A stretch of 64,000 nucleotides of DNA from Bacteroides sp. 519 (GCF_010500955.1 NZ_QVMJ01000002.1:1-64000); one strand, 5' to 3'; counted from the stretch's first letter, positions 25,424 through 34,602 are shown. Notes: generated by a model not told the origin, from the letters alone. Numbers and translations: made by a program.

Positions 25424-27028
25424 ATGAGCAAGAATCAAGAATATGCGGAGAAATACGTCGAATACGCTATGGATCAGATGCGGAGATACGGTATTCCTGC
25501 CTCAGTCACACTGGCACAGGGTATTCTCGAAAGCAGTAACGGGCAAAGTCAACTGGCACGCAATGAAAATAATCATTTTGGCATCAAGGCTACACAATCG
25601 TGGATAGCCGGTGGTGGCAAATACGGTCTTTATACGGATGACAAACCGAATGAGAAATTTTGTAGTTATGACAGTGTGGGTAACTCGTATGAACACCATA
25701 GTCAATTTCTCAAAAATAATCAGCGGTATGCCAGTTGTTTCAAATTGTCACCTGATGATTACCGTGGCTGGGCTAAAGGGCTGGAAAAAGCCGGTTATGC
25801 TACGGGAGGGAAATATGCTTCCAGCCTTATCGGTATCATTGAAAAGAATAATCTGTGCAAATATGACGAAATGGTAATCGCTGAGATGAAAGCGAAAGGA
25901 CAGGCGTTTGGAACGGAGCAGAATTCTCGTACTATTAGTAGTGATATAGTTGATACTATAAGTAGTAACAGCAAAGAATCAAGTGGTTATGCTGTGGTTG
26001 ATGGTAACTATTCCTTTCCGGTAAAGCGGGATGAGTTCATGCTTATGACTTCACCGTTTGGTATGCGCAAGGACCCGCTGGATTCAACCAAAGAACAGAT
26101 GCACAAGGGAATTGACATACAAACCAGACAGGATAATGTGCTGGCAACGGAAAACCAGGGAAAGGTCGTTGCAGTCAATCAGAATGCTCACACCACCGGT
26201 GGTAAATCGGTCACGCTGGAGTATCAACGTGAAAACGGGGATAAATGCCAAATCAATTATTTGCATCTTTCTTCCATTGACGTGAAGGTTGGAGATGAAG
26301 TGGATGCGGGTCAGAAAATAGGTGTATCGGGTAATACAGGTACACGGACAACGGGCGAACATCTACATTTCGGAGTGAAACAGATAGCCGCCAATGGAAC
26401 ATCGAGAGATATTGATCCTGCGGCTTACTTAGCGGAGATTGGTCAGAAAGGGAATATTCAGTTGCAGGCTTTATCGAATGGAACGGATCTATTGGCGAAA
26501 TATAAAGAAGCTGTACCCGGAAAGCATCCTTCAATTGATACGACATTGTCACCGGAAGATTGGATGAAGAAGTTGCTGTCCTCGGAAGACAGCGGCGTGG
26601 GGATGTCATCAGGTGATCCGATTATGGAACTGATAACAACCTTGTTTACCTCGCTGATGGCATTGGCGGTGCAAATTGATGGTAAATCGGAAGAAGAGAA
26701 AATGCAGGCTGCTACGGATTCAGCTATAAAAAAGCAGGTGGATTTGTCTACCTTGATGCCATCGCTAAATGAGTGCAGGTTGAGTATTCAGGAGAGCGGG
26801 AAAGCTCTTCTACAAATGAATGACGGAAAGAACAACTACACTCATGAACTAAGTGCTGCGGAAATGAACCGTTTACAAGCCATTCTCGGCGACTCCGGTC
26901 TGTCAGATGCCGATAAACAGCAACGCATTACGGGTATGGTGAATAATGCCTTGTTGACGCAACAAGTTTCGCGCAACTATGAGCAAAATGCCAGTCAACA
27001 GGAAAATCAAAATCTACAGATACGATGA
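25424..27028 (+). CDS. Bifunctional GH73-like glucosaminidase / M23 endopeptidase
   Basis: A 534-residue peptidoglycan hydrolase with two catalytic domains. Residues 1-150 match mannosyl-glycoprotein endo-beta-N-acetylglucosaminidase (GH73/FlgJ type): PASVTLAQGILESSNGQSQL includes the catalytic Glu, and NNHFGIKA and YGLYTD follow. Residues 200-345 form an M23 domain with SPFGMRKDPLDSTKEQMHKG-IDI (His and Asp), LHLSSIDVKVGDEVDAG and TTGEHLHFG. The C-terminal third is helical and unassigned. No signal peptide is visible, so export may use the element's own secretion machinery. Domain fusions of this kind are typical of conjugative lytic enzymes that open the wall for the transfer apparatus. The stop overlaps the next ATG (ATGA). 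Confidence 0.85.
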   Translation: MSKNQEYAEKYVEYAMDQMRRYGIPASVTLAQGILESSNGQSQLARNENNHFGIKATQSWIAGGGKYGLYTDDKPNEKFCSYDSVGNSYEHHSQFLKNNQRYASCFKLSPDDYRGWAKGLEKAGYATGGKYASSLIGIIEKNNLCKYDEMVIAEMKAKGQAFGTEQNSRTISSDIVDTISSNSKESSGYAVVDGNYSFPVKRDEFMLMTSPFGMRKDPLDSTKEQMHKGIDIQTRQDNVLATENQGKVVAVNQNAHTTGGKSVTLEYQRENGDKCQINYLHLSSIDVKVGDEVDAGQKIGVSGNTGTRTTGEHLHFGVKQIAANGTSRDIDPAAYLAEIGQKGNIQLQALSNGTDLLAKYKEAVPGKHPSIDTTLSPEDWMKKLLSSEDSGVGMSSGDPIMELITTLFTSLMALAVQIDGKSEEEKMQAATDSAIKKQVDLSTLMPSLNECRLSIQESGKALLQMNDGKNNYTHELSAAEMNRLQAILGDSGLSDADKQQRITGMVNNALLTQQVSRNYEQNASQQENQNLQIR

Positions 27029-27204
27029 GGATAATAGGATTAATCTTGGCCACCGCTATGGTTATTGCCTGTGCTTGCGCTATCTGCTATGCCATATATA
27101 GCTGTTTCGGGTTAATGGCCTCAGTGGTATACATGACAGTAGTTGTCATTGGGCTGGCATGGACTATTTATGAGATGAAGCACGCCTCGATGTCGGACGA
27201 ATAA
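27025..27204 (+). CDS. Small membrane protein, 59 residues
   Basis: An ATG overlapping the previous stop (ATGA at 27025-27028) opens a 59-codon frame. It encodes two hydrophobic helices (RIIGLILATAMVIACACAIC and SVVYMTVVVIGLAWTIYEM) with a short polar tail. The four-base overlap and the two helices support expression. It may be a holin-like or adaptor protein for the upstream peptidoglycan hydrolase, but that is inference from position only. Confidence 0.55.
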   Translation: MRIIGLILATAMVIACACAICYAIYSCFGLMASVVYMTVVVIGLAWTIYEMKHASMSDE

Positions 27205-27227
27205 TTAATTTCAAAATACAGAATTTT

Positions 27228-27830
27228 ATGATTAAGTGTAATGTAACAGTCAATGGTGTCATCAGTCGTCCAGCGTCAATGCGTACCGGTAAAGATGACA
27301 GCTCATACATTAGTTTTGCTGTAAAAGTGAATGTGTATTCAAAGGATGGGGATTCCAGCAAAATAGTGGAGGTGAGTGTGCTCAAAGAAGGAAGCGACAG
27401 TGAACTCTCCCGGCATTGTTCCGGTTCACGGGTAGAGTTGAAAGGTAGTCTGACTTTCAGGAAACGTGAAAGTAATTTCTATTTCAACTTCCATGCGGAT
27501 TCGGTGGACTTCAGCCCGGTAAACAATCAGGATGGCATTGCCGGAAGTATGGAGTTTAAAGGAACAATTGGTAAACAAGTGGACGAAAAAACGGACAAGA
27601 AAGGCAGGAAGTACCTGATATTCTCGGCTTTCAGTACCGAGAAGTCCAGAGATGTTTTTGAATATACTTGGGTTCGCTTTATCCGGTTCGCTCCCGAACA
27701 TGAGGTTTTTCTGGTTCCTAAAGGGAAAATTCATATCAATGGGACTCTGGAAATTTCCATTTACCGGGATAAAATCAATTTGGGATGCAGAGCAGAAGAA
27801 GTCCGTGAATGGATTAAACCGGAAGCCTAA
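27228..27830 (+). CDS. OB-fold single-stranded-DNA-binding-like protein
   Basis: A 200-residue protein with two related halves. The first (IKCNVTVNGVISRPASMR, SSYISFAVKVNVYSKDGD, HCSGSRVELKGSLTFRK) and the second (SMEFKGTIGKQVDEKTDKKG, YLIFSAFSTEK, GKIHINGTLEISIY) each show the strand-loop-strand order of an SSB-type OB-fold. There is no acidic SSB tail. It probably binds ssDNA during transfer. It sits 29 bp before an ArdC antirestriction gene, which also acts on entering ssDNA, so the two are likely coexpressed as establishment functions. Confidence 0.7.
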   Translation: MIKCNVTVNGVISRPASMRTGKDDSSYISFAVKVNVYSKDGDSSKIVEVSVLKEGSDSELSRHCSGSRVELKGSLTFRKRESNFYFNFHADSVDFSPVNNQDGIAGSMEFKGTIGKQVDEKTDKKGRKYLIFSAFSTEKSRDVFEYTWVRFIRFAPEHEVFLVPKGKIHINGTLEISIYRDKINLGCRAEEVREWIKPEA

Positions 27831-27859
27831 AAGTTGAATGAAGTAATACTTTTTTAGTT

Positions 27860-29671
27860 ATGGCGTATAAGAAGAAATTTAATACGAATGGACCCAGTGC
27901 AGAAGATAGAGCGCTGGACCGTTTTGCAGAACTGATGATAGAGAAAATCAACAATCTGCAAAGTGACTGGAAAAAACCGTGGTTTACTGAAGGTTCTATG
28001 AGGTGGCCCAAAAATCTGTCGGGGCGTGATTATAACGGAATGAATGCTTTAATGCTTATGTTTCATGCTGAAAAGCAAGGGTATAAATTACCTGTCTATT
28101 GTACTTTTGACAGGGTAATTGGATTGAACTATCAGAAAGATAAGCAGGGAAACCGGACACCATTGAAAAATGAGAATGGCGAACTGTTACCGCAGGTTAG
28201 TGTGCAGAAAGGAGAAAAATCGTTTCCTGTGTTCATTACGACCTTTACTGTGGTAGATAAGGATACCAAGTCTAAAATAAAATATGACGACTATAAAAGA
28301 CTGTCGGACGAAGAGAAGCAGCAATATGCGGTGTACCCCAAAATGCAGGTCTATTCCGTCTTCAATGTGGAACAGACGAATATGAAACAGGCACGTCCTG
28401 AACTCTATGCGAAGATTGAAGAGGAGAATCAACTTGTAAAGCCTGAACTGAACGGTGAGAGTTTTTCGTTTCCCGCAGCCGATATATTGATTGAAGAGAA
28501 TGGATGGGTTTGTCCCATCCAACTACAACATCAGGATAACGCTTACTACAGTATATCGAAAGACATGATTGTATTACCCGAAAAGGCGCAGTTCGTGGAT
28601 GGGGAATCTTTTTATGGGACACTTTTTCATGAAATGACGCATAGCACGGGTTCTGAGAACCGGTTAAACCGGATAAAACCGAGTGCTTTCGGGTCGGAAG
28701 AATATGCTAGTGAGGAATTGGTAGCTGAACTGGGCAGTGCTTTGGTGGCGCAGCGGTATGGTATATCCAAGAATGTGAAGGATGAGTCAGCTGCATATCT
28801 AAAGTCCTGACTTAATAGCTTGAAGGAATCACCAGATTTCATCAAAACGACTCTGTTTGACGTAAAAAGGGCATCTGGCATGATAATGGAGCATTTAGAC
28901 AAGATTGTTCAACGGATAGATAATGAGCATTCTGTACAGCAGAATGTTACAGAAAGGAACGGAGAAAGCGATATCCGTAATTTTTATGCATCAGTGGCTT
29001 ACCTCCAAAACGGCGATGATACACAGATCTTAGATCGACTGCATGAAAATGATAACTATGATCAGTTGTTACAGGAGGCAAAGGAATATGACCATGGTGA
29101 TGCCATCGACTTGGAAAACACTTTCGAATCACCAATCCAGAACCGTGGTGATGTTTTGTTGGACGAGGATGACTACTATGCTGTGGTCTACAACAACAGT
29201 GTTGGCGGCACATATGAAATCATGCGTAAAGTACCTATACAGGAAGTACGTAATGTTATTAGTCGCTATGGTTTGCCTGACCGAGCTACCGAGGATGTGA
29301 AAGAAGTGGCAAAAGGTATGGTAGCTGAACAGTTTGCAGAGCTGTCAGCCAAGCGTATGCCTATATTTGAGATGGACAATGAAGAAATGTTGCAGGTAGA
29401 GTACAACAAAGAGACTGACCACCTTGATGTTGGCACAGTCACTAATGCCGGTCTTGTCGTAAAGCACTCTTTTGCATATGACCACAGCTTTACTCTTGAT
29501 GCCAACCTGCAAGGTGTTCATGGGCAACTTTCTGAGATGGCGGAGTACCAACATGGGAAAGTGGATATTGGTGATGTGGATAACGATGGTATCATGGATG
29601 AAGTGGCACGTGATGAAAAGCTGTTGACGGAAGAGATTGAGGAAGAGGTGTATTTCAGGAGGGGGAGGTGA
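27860..29671 (+). pseudogene. ArdC-type antirestriction protein, interrupted by an in-frame TGA
   Basis: The first frame (27860-28810, 316 aa) is the ArdC core: ssDNA-binding DUF1738 domain (FAELMIEKINNLQSDWKKPW, GRDYNGMNALMLMF) and a zincin domain with TLFHEMTHSTGSENRL (HExxH) and a downstream EELVAELGSAL (third ligand). It stops at TGA 28808-28810 after AYLKS; the frame then continues directly as LNSLKESPDFIKTTLFDVKR to 29671. ArdC proteins usually have Trp here (KSWLNSL), so TGG to TGA is the simplest explanation. The core metalloprotease domain is intact before the stop, so a shortened active protein is possible. The C-terminal part adds DUF3945-like repeats. Downstream, 7 bp after the stop, is a MITE-like element. 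Confidence 0.75.
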
Positions 29672-29678
29672 ATCTTAA

Positions 29679-30039
29679 CCCAACTTTCACTCCTATATCT
29701 TGCTACAAAGAGCATGGGCATCATTTCGATATCAGCTGTATCCTACAGATTTTTTTGAATCTTTTTTAAAATTCAATGTATTGATAAAATCTCTTTCAAA
29801 TGACGACAAGAGGTCTTTCCAACGAAGCTAATGTACAACTTCGCTTCAATCTAGCCGCTATGTGCATTCATAGTGCAAATATATAAGGAGTTTATTTTAA
29901 TAAGGTGTCTTATAAATTAAATTCCAGGACAAGTAGTGTTTTATTCTGTTGATTTTTTAGTAGTTTATAACCGATGGATTGTGAAAACATCTTGAATCTT
30001 GAATTTGCACGAAAAATAATTTAAAGAGTGAAAGTTGGG
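29679..30039. mobile_element. MITE-like element, 361 bp, 14-bp terminal inverted repeats, TTAA flanks
   Basis: CCCAACTTTCACTC at 29679-29692 and GAGTGAAAGTTGGG at 30026-30039 are perfect inverted repeats. TTAA lies immediately outside both (29675-29678 and 30040-30043), as a 4-bp target duplication would. The interior holds no open frame of note. The same repeat ends an element at 86-99, so a family of related elements is present. The right subterminal bases of the two copies are similar. A phase-variable invertible segment is an alternative, but no promoter is evident inside and the TTAA duplication favours transposition. Confidence 0.55.
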
Positions 30040-30046
30040 TTAATAG

Positions 30047-30181
30047 GGAAGTTATAATAGAAAGAACACTTTATTTACTCAGCTTATTCACATTGAACAT
30101 AAATCATACAATGTGGTTTTTAAGTACAGGGGAGATAAAAAGAACTTGGAAGATCTATTTGTGACAATAACGGCATATTAA
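30047..30181 (+). pseudogene. Short C-terminal coding remnant
   Basis: Just beyond the MITE-like element an open frame of 44 codons without a start reads FTQLIHIEHKSYNVVFKYRG then DKKNLEDLFVTITAY and a stop. Its composition looks coding, and it starts at the element border, as a gene tail cut by the insertion would. The family is not recognised. Chance openness in 135 bases cannot be excluded. Confidence 0.25.
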
Positions 30182-30281
30182 TAAAATTAGTTGTGAGAAC
30201 ACAACTTTGGAAATAAATACATTCGATGAATATTCTTAGAAAGAATTATGAGTTTTGATGCTATATTATTAAAACTATAGA
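30182..30281. other. AT-rich spacer after the SIR2 operon
   Basis: About 100 AT-rich bases between the remnant and the end of the SIR2 gene. No gene is seen, and no strong terminator stem was found. Confidence 0.3.
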
Positions 30282-31241
30282 TTATAGACATGCTGCCTCC
30301 TGAGATATTGCATATAAGAATGACTTAATTTGTGCCTCGAATTCATCCCGGCCACATGCTGCTGAGTCATCATCCTTGTTTTTGATAATTATTGGAAAAA
30401 TCTTCCATGCCTTCCATTTGTCTATAATTTTCCGCATCGTTTCTTCATGATTCGCATCCTGTGTTCCTTTATCCCGAATAAAGGTAATTCCCCAAAATAA
30501 ATCTGAAGTTTTCTTGTAAGCATGATGAACTTCTGAATCACGAACAAACCGCTCCATATTATCATCATTACCAGACAAGCCAATATAAATCGAAGTTGTG
30601 CATCGCAGCAAAGATGAAATCTGAGGAGCCCACTCCCAATTGGAATAATCGACTCGTTCTTTATAGGATTTTCCATCGAAAACGATACTTTCACTTCGCG
30701 TTTCCCTCCTATCTTTGGGGAGGAAACCATGTATATGGAAAATATTTACATCCGAATTTGTACGCCAACTATTCCCCGAAACAGGACTATAAGACACAAT
30801 CCCATAGTAGCGTAAATATATCTCTAAAATATTATCGAAATTAAATGTAATGATATCCTTCACACTTCCACGACGAGATGGTATACATAAAGCAGCAATT
30901 GCATCGAGTATTTTTCTATCATTTAACTCTTCAAAATCATCTTTTATTTCTTTATATAATGCAGCTTGCACAGCATCCAAATACAAAGAATATCCACCAT
31001 GCTCCTCAAAATAATCCCTTAACTCATTTCCCTTTTCATAAACATCGTCCGAGTTACATTTAAAAGGGATACGATGCTCTATCGTTGTAATAAGCTCAGC
31101 CCAGCCAGGCAGGCCAAAAGCGTTAGAAACACCAGCCCCCAGCACCAGAGACAAACTATTATCTTTAAGCTTATTAGCCAAATATTTCACTAATGACGAA
31201 CGATCCTCCCACAAGGATAATTGCCCCATAGACTCATACAT
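30282..31241 (-). CDS. SIR2-domain protein (putative NADase) of a four-gene operon
   Basis: A 319-residue protein with a defence-type SIR2 domain. LSLVLGAGVSNAFGLPGW near residue 32 supplies the glycine loop; IITFNFDNILEIYL has the Asn/Asp motif; NIFHIHGFLP carries the catalytic-type His. SIYIGLSGNDDNMERF follows, as in SIR2_2-like proteins. Such domains in bacterial immunity hydrolyse NAD+ when phage infection is sensed, killing or stalling the cell. It is the last gene of an operon (34121 to 30282) with tight spacing: 7 bp after the 223-residue gene. No known partner of the Thoeris, DSR, SPARSA or HerA (Nezha) systems is next to it. The effector role is inferred; the domain call is firm. 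Confidence 0.85.
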   Translation of the reverse strand: MYESMGQLSLWEDRSSLVKYLANKLKDNSLSLVLGAGVSNAFGLPGWAELITTIEHRIPFKCNSDDVYEKGNELRDYFEEHGGYSLYLDAVQAALYKEIKDDFEELNDRKILDAIAALCIPSRRGSVKDIITFNFDNILEIYLRYYGIVSYSPVSGNSWRTNSDVNIFHIHGFLPKDRRETRSESIVFDGKSYKERVDYSNWEWAPQISSLLRCTTSIYIGLSGNDDNMERFVRDSEVHHAYKKTSDLFWGITFIRDKGTQDANHEETMRKIIDKWKAWKIFPIIIKNKDDDSAACGRDEFEAQIKSFLYAISQEAACL

Positions 31242-31248
31242 AGTATTC

Positions 31249-31920
31249 TTATTTTAAAAGGCCTTTTTTCAAAAACTTGAAAAGATTATTTATTTTTTGA
31301 AGATTCTGATATTCATATTTAAAATACAAGGAACCGTCTGTACCTATACTGATCATTTCATCCACCTGCGACAGCTCTTTAACACCGCAACGATAAATTT
31401 TTAATTCATCGATACTATTTTTAAAGAGATCCGAATTCGCCACATCTTCTCCAAAAAACCGAACCGACTTTAAAGAATCTCCTATTCCTCTGTAAAATGC
31501 ACTGATACTCGTTAAATTATAATCTTTTTCTTTAGCACCAATTTTAACAAAAGAATCGACGGAAATAAAACAATTTTTCAGTTCCAATACTATTGCATCT
31601 TTATTGAGAATATGCTCTAAAAAATAATTATATGCCCTTTTGCCTCTGGCAAATATCAGCAAATGCCCTATCGCCCGGCAGCACAAAAGTTCATTAAGGA
31701 AGGGGCTGCCATCATAATTTTCGTTGTAATAATGCCTTTCATCATTGCCATTTAAAGGAATATTCGATGTAAAACTATAATACTCCCATCCAGCAAGGAT
31801 TGTTTGTTCATAATTCACATTTGGTAGATCTGCCAAAAATTTCTCAGGCAAAGTATTATCTATACTATAGATCCTACCTGTGAAACCACCTGAAATAATA
31901 TGGCTATTACTCTCGGGCAT
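31249..31920 (-). CDS. Unrecognised protein in the SIR2 operon
   Basis: A 223-residue, soluble, mixed alpha/beta protein (SGGFTGRIYSIDNTLPEKFL, LLCCRAIGHLLIFARGKRAY, ISIGTDGSLYFKYEYQNLQK). I can name no family or catalytic motif. Its start overlaps the end of the HExxH gene by 14 bp, and the SIR2 gene begins 7 bp downstream, so it is translationally linked to both. In a defence operon it could be the sensor, an inhibitor of the effector or a substrate of the protease; these are guesses from position. Confidence 0.55.
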   Translation of the reverse strand: MPESNSHIISGGFTGRIYSIDNTLPEKFLADLPNVNYEQTILAGWEYYSFTSNIPLNGNDERHYYNENYDGSPFLNELLCCRAIGHLLIFARGKRAYNYFLEHILNKDAIVLELKNCFISVDSFVKIGAKEKDYNLTSISAFYRGIGDSLKSVRFFGEDVANSDLFKNSIDELKIYRCGVKELSQVDEMISIGTDGSLYFKYEYQNLQKINNLFKFLKKGLLK

Positions 31921-33886
31921 AATTAAATGCTAAATTATAATACAACAAATATGATTTTGCTTCTGACAAACTTTTAGAAGAAGCAGACAGTTCGGTTACT
32001 CTCAACGGATTACTAAATGGAATTTCTGGTACTTCAAGCGATCTAAGACTTTGAAGCTTATCATTACTTATTGGCCATTTTTCATCTGCCAATAGTGTGC
32101 CAATCTGATGGGAATAGAAAAAAGTCCGTACACATTGTACAAGAAATTTCCTGCGAATCAACTTGGATTGCAGATTCTTAAGACATTCCTCATTATCGGG
32201 AGATGGATTAATATATTCCAAAACCTTTTCTAAATGCCCATTTGAAAACACAGAGTGTTTACTAGTATTTAATTTTGCGATGATCTCTCTAAATTTATTA
32301 ATAGCCTCATCTTCAATACGAGGGTGTTCAAGTTGATTTAACACAATAATACAAAGGCTTCTCATCACATAATCAGGTATTGAGATTGACATATATGGCA
32401 ATTCGGCCCATGTCGACCATATTTCTCCAATATAAGATTCCAAGTCTGAGTTATAGAAATAAAGAAAATCGAAGGCATGCGCCATAATCTCTCTCATTTC
32501 ATCGTTTCGAGCAGAAAAGCAATGGTACAAATCATCAGCTGCATGGTCTTTTACTCCCGATTCAAAAGTTTGAATATCAATTAAACCTATGCTTAAAAGC
32601 TGTAATATGGCCTTTTCGAATGTATCATTATCTTCATCGAGATCTTTTATACAACTCAGCCCAACCAACTCTCTTAGCCAGTTATTATCTTGCAGATTTC
32701 TTAAGAGATAATCCAACATACTATTAACCAAGATATGACTAGCTTCGTGAGAAATAGTTTTCAGAGACCATCCTGGTGTGTTGCAACCATAGAGTGCAAT
32801 TAATGGAACACTCAATGCGTTGTACTGATTTCTAAAACCATCTCGACTACTAAAATACACTAAAAGAGGCGTTCTTTGTTTCTCCAAATTATCCAGATCT
32901 GATAGGGGAATCTCTGCCAGATAATCCCTCTTTAAAATAGCATCACTTGATGAGAGGGAATTAAGTATTTGGGTATTTCCATATTTCTTGCCAAGTAATT
33001 TCACAAATCGCTGCCCAATATACTGACCACCAACTTTATCATAAAAATAATCTCCCATATTATTTATACCCAAACTGGCCATCCCTATTCCAAAAAGAGA
33101 ATGGCCACAGACACTAATATCTTGCTCCAAAATGGGAGAAAACCCCATCACCAACTGAGAATTGTATCTTGTAAGGCATGCATTTATAGAAGAGATATAA
33201 CTGAAATTGAATATTTTTTCTTCTTCATTGTCATTAACATCCCCACCGTCCCCAAGAATGTAGTTCTCTACCGAATCATGGAAAAGCACCATCCTTTCAT
33301 AAGCCTGCTTACTTATATGACGCAAACGCTCACAGGCAGTATTCACGTGTGTATAATATCCTCGAATGGCAGTAAACATTACCTTATCTTTCGAGTACTT
33401 CTCCAATAATTTCTGAGATAATTTTACAGGGGAAGCCAATACTGGAACAAAAAACTCATTCTTTCCAATTATAGACCTGCTCACAGGCCAATATTCATAC
33501 CGCAAACCTTCCTCTTCTAAAAATGTACGGAGTTCGGCAATCTTATGTTCATCGGGTGTAGCTATAATTATATTATACATACCATAGCTCAACCAAACAT
33601 AAGTATCAACAAGCAAAGAATTCTTGATTCTGCTTAGGGATAAAGAACCTACAAAAATAAAATGAAGAGTATCATCTGATAAACAAAAAATTCCATCTTT
33701 TAAAATATGATCTGTTACTTTAAAACATGGGGAAAATCTGGTTTGCACGTTCCACCGTTCTATATGCTCTGGGAAGGATTTGCTAATATGTAAAGTCTTA
33801 GTTTGAGCTTGACTTGAAAGATCACAACAAACCAAGAAATAATCAGGCTCACTTTCTATCACCATAATTTGGAAATCGTTACTCAA
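31907..33886 (-). CDS. Large HExxH (zinc metallopeptidase-like) protein of the SIR2 operon
   Basis: A 659-residue protein without signal peptide or clear membrane helix. Residues 376-390 read LKTISHEASHILVNS, a helix with HExxH (His380, Glu381, His384), as in zincins. About 80 residues later NDEMREIMAHAFDFLYFY offers Glu466 as a plausible third ligand, giving a gluzincin-like arrangement. The N-terminal 370 residues are unassigned; a VWLSYGMYNIIIATPDEHKI segment suggests alpha/beta structure. The C-terminal part is helical. It overlaps the 80-residue gene upstream by 8 bp and the 223-residue gene downstream by 14 bp. In an operon with a SIR2 effector it may be the activator or sensor, cleaving a regulator upon infection. 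The family is not known to me. Confidence 0.65.
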   Translation of the reverse strand: MSNDFQIMVIESEPDYFLVCCDLSSQAQTKTLHISKSFPEHIERWNVQTRFSPCFKVTDHILKDGIFCLSDDTLHFIFVGSLSLSRIKNSLLVDTYVWLSYGMYNIIIATPDEHKIAELRTFLEEEGLRYEYWPVSRSIIGKNEFFVPVLASPVKLSQKLLEKYSKDKVMFTAIRGYYTHVNTACERLRHISKQAYERMVLFHDSVENYILGDGGDVNDNEEEKIFNFSYISSINACLTRYNSQLVMGFSPILEQDISVCGHSLFGIGMASLGINNMGDYFYDKVGGQYIGQRFVKLLGKKYGNTQILNSLSSSDAILKRDYLAEIPLSDLDNLEKQRTPLLVYFSSRDGFRNQYNALSVPLIALYGCNTPGWSLKTISHEASHILVNSMLDYLLRNLQDNNWLRELVGLSCIKDLDEDNDTFEKAILQLLSIGLIDIQTFESGVKDHAADDLYHCFSARNDEMREIMAHAFDFLYFYNSDLESYIGEIWSTWAELPYMSISIPDYVMRSLCIIVLNQLEHPRIEDEAINKFREIIAKLNTSKHSVFSNGHLEKVLEYINPSPDNEECLKNLQSKLIRRKFLVQCVRTFFYSHQIGTLLADEKWPISNDKLQSLRSLEVPEIPFSNPLRVTELSASSKSLSEAKSYLLYYNLAFNYARE

Positions 33887-34121
33887 CTACAACAATATAC
33901 TCTCCTGTAGATGGATGTCGTTCGGTTTTGATTACATGACGTTCACCATTAAGAAAAACTTCCCGCGCTGTCTCATTTGCATTTCCAGAACAGCCTGTAT
34001 TCAAACATTTCGCTGTTGGACCTTGCACTCTGTGATAGTTGGGATCCAATGAAGCAGACTTCTGTTCGCTGAGCAAACGACTAATCCGAGCCGAATTTTT
34101 TAATAATTTAGAGCTAATCAT
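33879..34121 (-). CDS. Small protein heading the SIR2 operon
   Basis: An 80-residue basic protein with an N-terminal helix (KLLKNSARISRLLSEQKSAS), a central KCLNTGCSGN with two cysteines, and a beta-like C-terminus (EVFLNGERHVIKTERHP; EYIVVVE). A -7 element (34160-34167) lies about 39 bp upstream of its ATG, and it overlaps the HExxH gene by 8 bp, so it is the first cistron. It may be an autoregulator or a peptide cleaved by the neighbouring metallopeptidase-like protein; neither is shown by the sequence. Confidence 0.5.
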   Translation of the reverse strand: MISSKLLKNSARISRLLSEQKSASLDPNYHRVQGPTAKCLNTGCSGNANETAREVFLNGERHVIKTERHPSTGEYIVVVE

Positions 34122-34540
34122 ATTCTTATCAGTAACACATTTATTTTCGAATAGGCTGCAAAGATATATCTTTTTTCAATAAAAACGCATATAAAACTTA
34201 TTTTTTGTACCTACAAGCATGCTTAACAACATAATACTCAAGGTTCCTATTTTCTATGCATATTCGATATTCAGATATAATTCATTGACAAACGTATAAA
34301 GATAAAACATAAAATCCAATATAAAGTTTAGTTTTGCAGAAAAACATTCAGCTTTTATAATAGAGATAAACCTCGTTTAATCCTTACTAAAAAGTTAATT
34401 AATCATATAAATCGCAGACAGTTTTTATTAATTGATGGATGTGAGACGAAAATCTTTCTTGATGTATTGATTGATGATATTTATTCCCCAAATTATAAAT
34501 AATCTCGAATATTATCAGTCCTATTGATGTAATTTTTGTT
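34122..34540. other. Intergenic region between the SIR2 operon and the phosphoribosyltransferase
   Basis: About 420 AT-rich bases with divergent promoters at its two ends. No gene, repeat or stable RNA structure was recognised in the middle. Confidence 0.4.
34160..34167 (-). promoter_or_regulatory. -7 promoter element of the SIR2 operon
   Basis: On the minus strand this reads TATCTTTG, an exact TAnnTTTG match. Transcription would start near 34153, about 30 bases before the first ATG of the operon. Confidence 0.5.
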
Positions 34541-34602
34541 TTGAATCACTCTTCAAGTATTTATTTCCTTCATAAAATGTTTCAGAGAGTTTGTTTTCGT
34601 TT

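Noticed and set aside
29693..30025. Phase-variable invertible promoter between the inverted repeats
   Set aside because: No TAnnTTTG element with a good leader faces either neighbour, and the TTAA flanks fit a transposition footprint better.
86..30039. A single integrated element bounded by direct repeats at 86-99 and 30026-30039
   Set aside because: The two repeats are direct only in the present, inverted order; before the inversion they faced each other, and mobile-element genes continue beyond 30 kb. A transposon-end reading explains all three copies.
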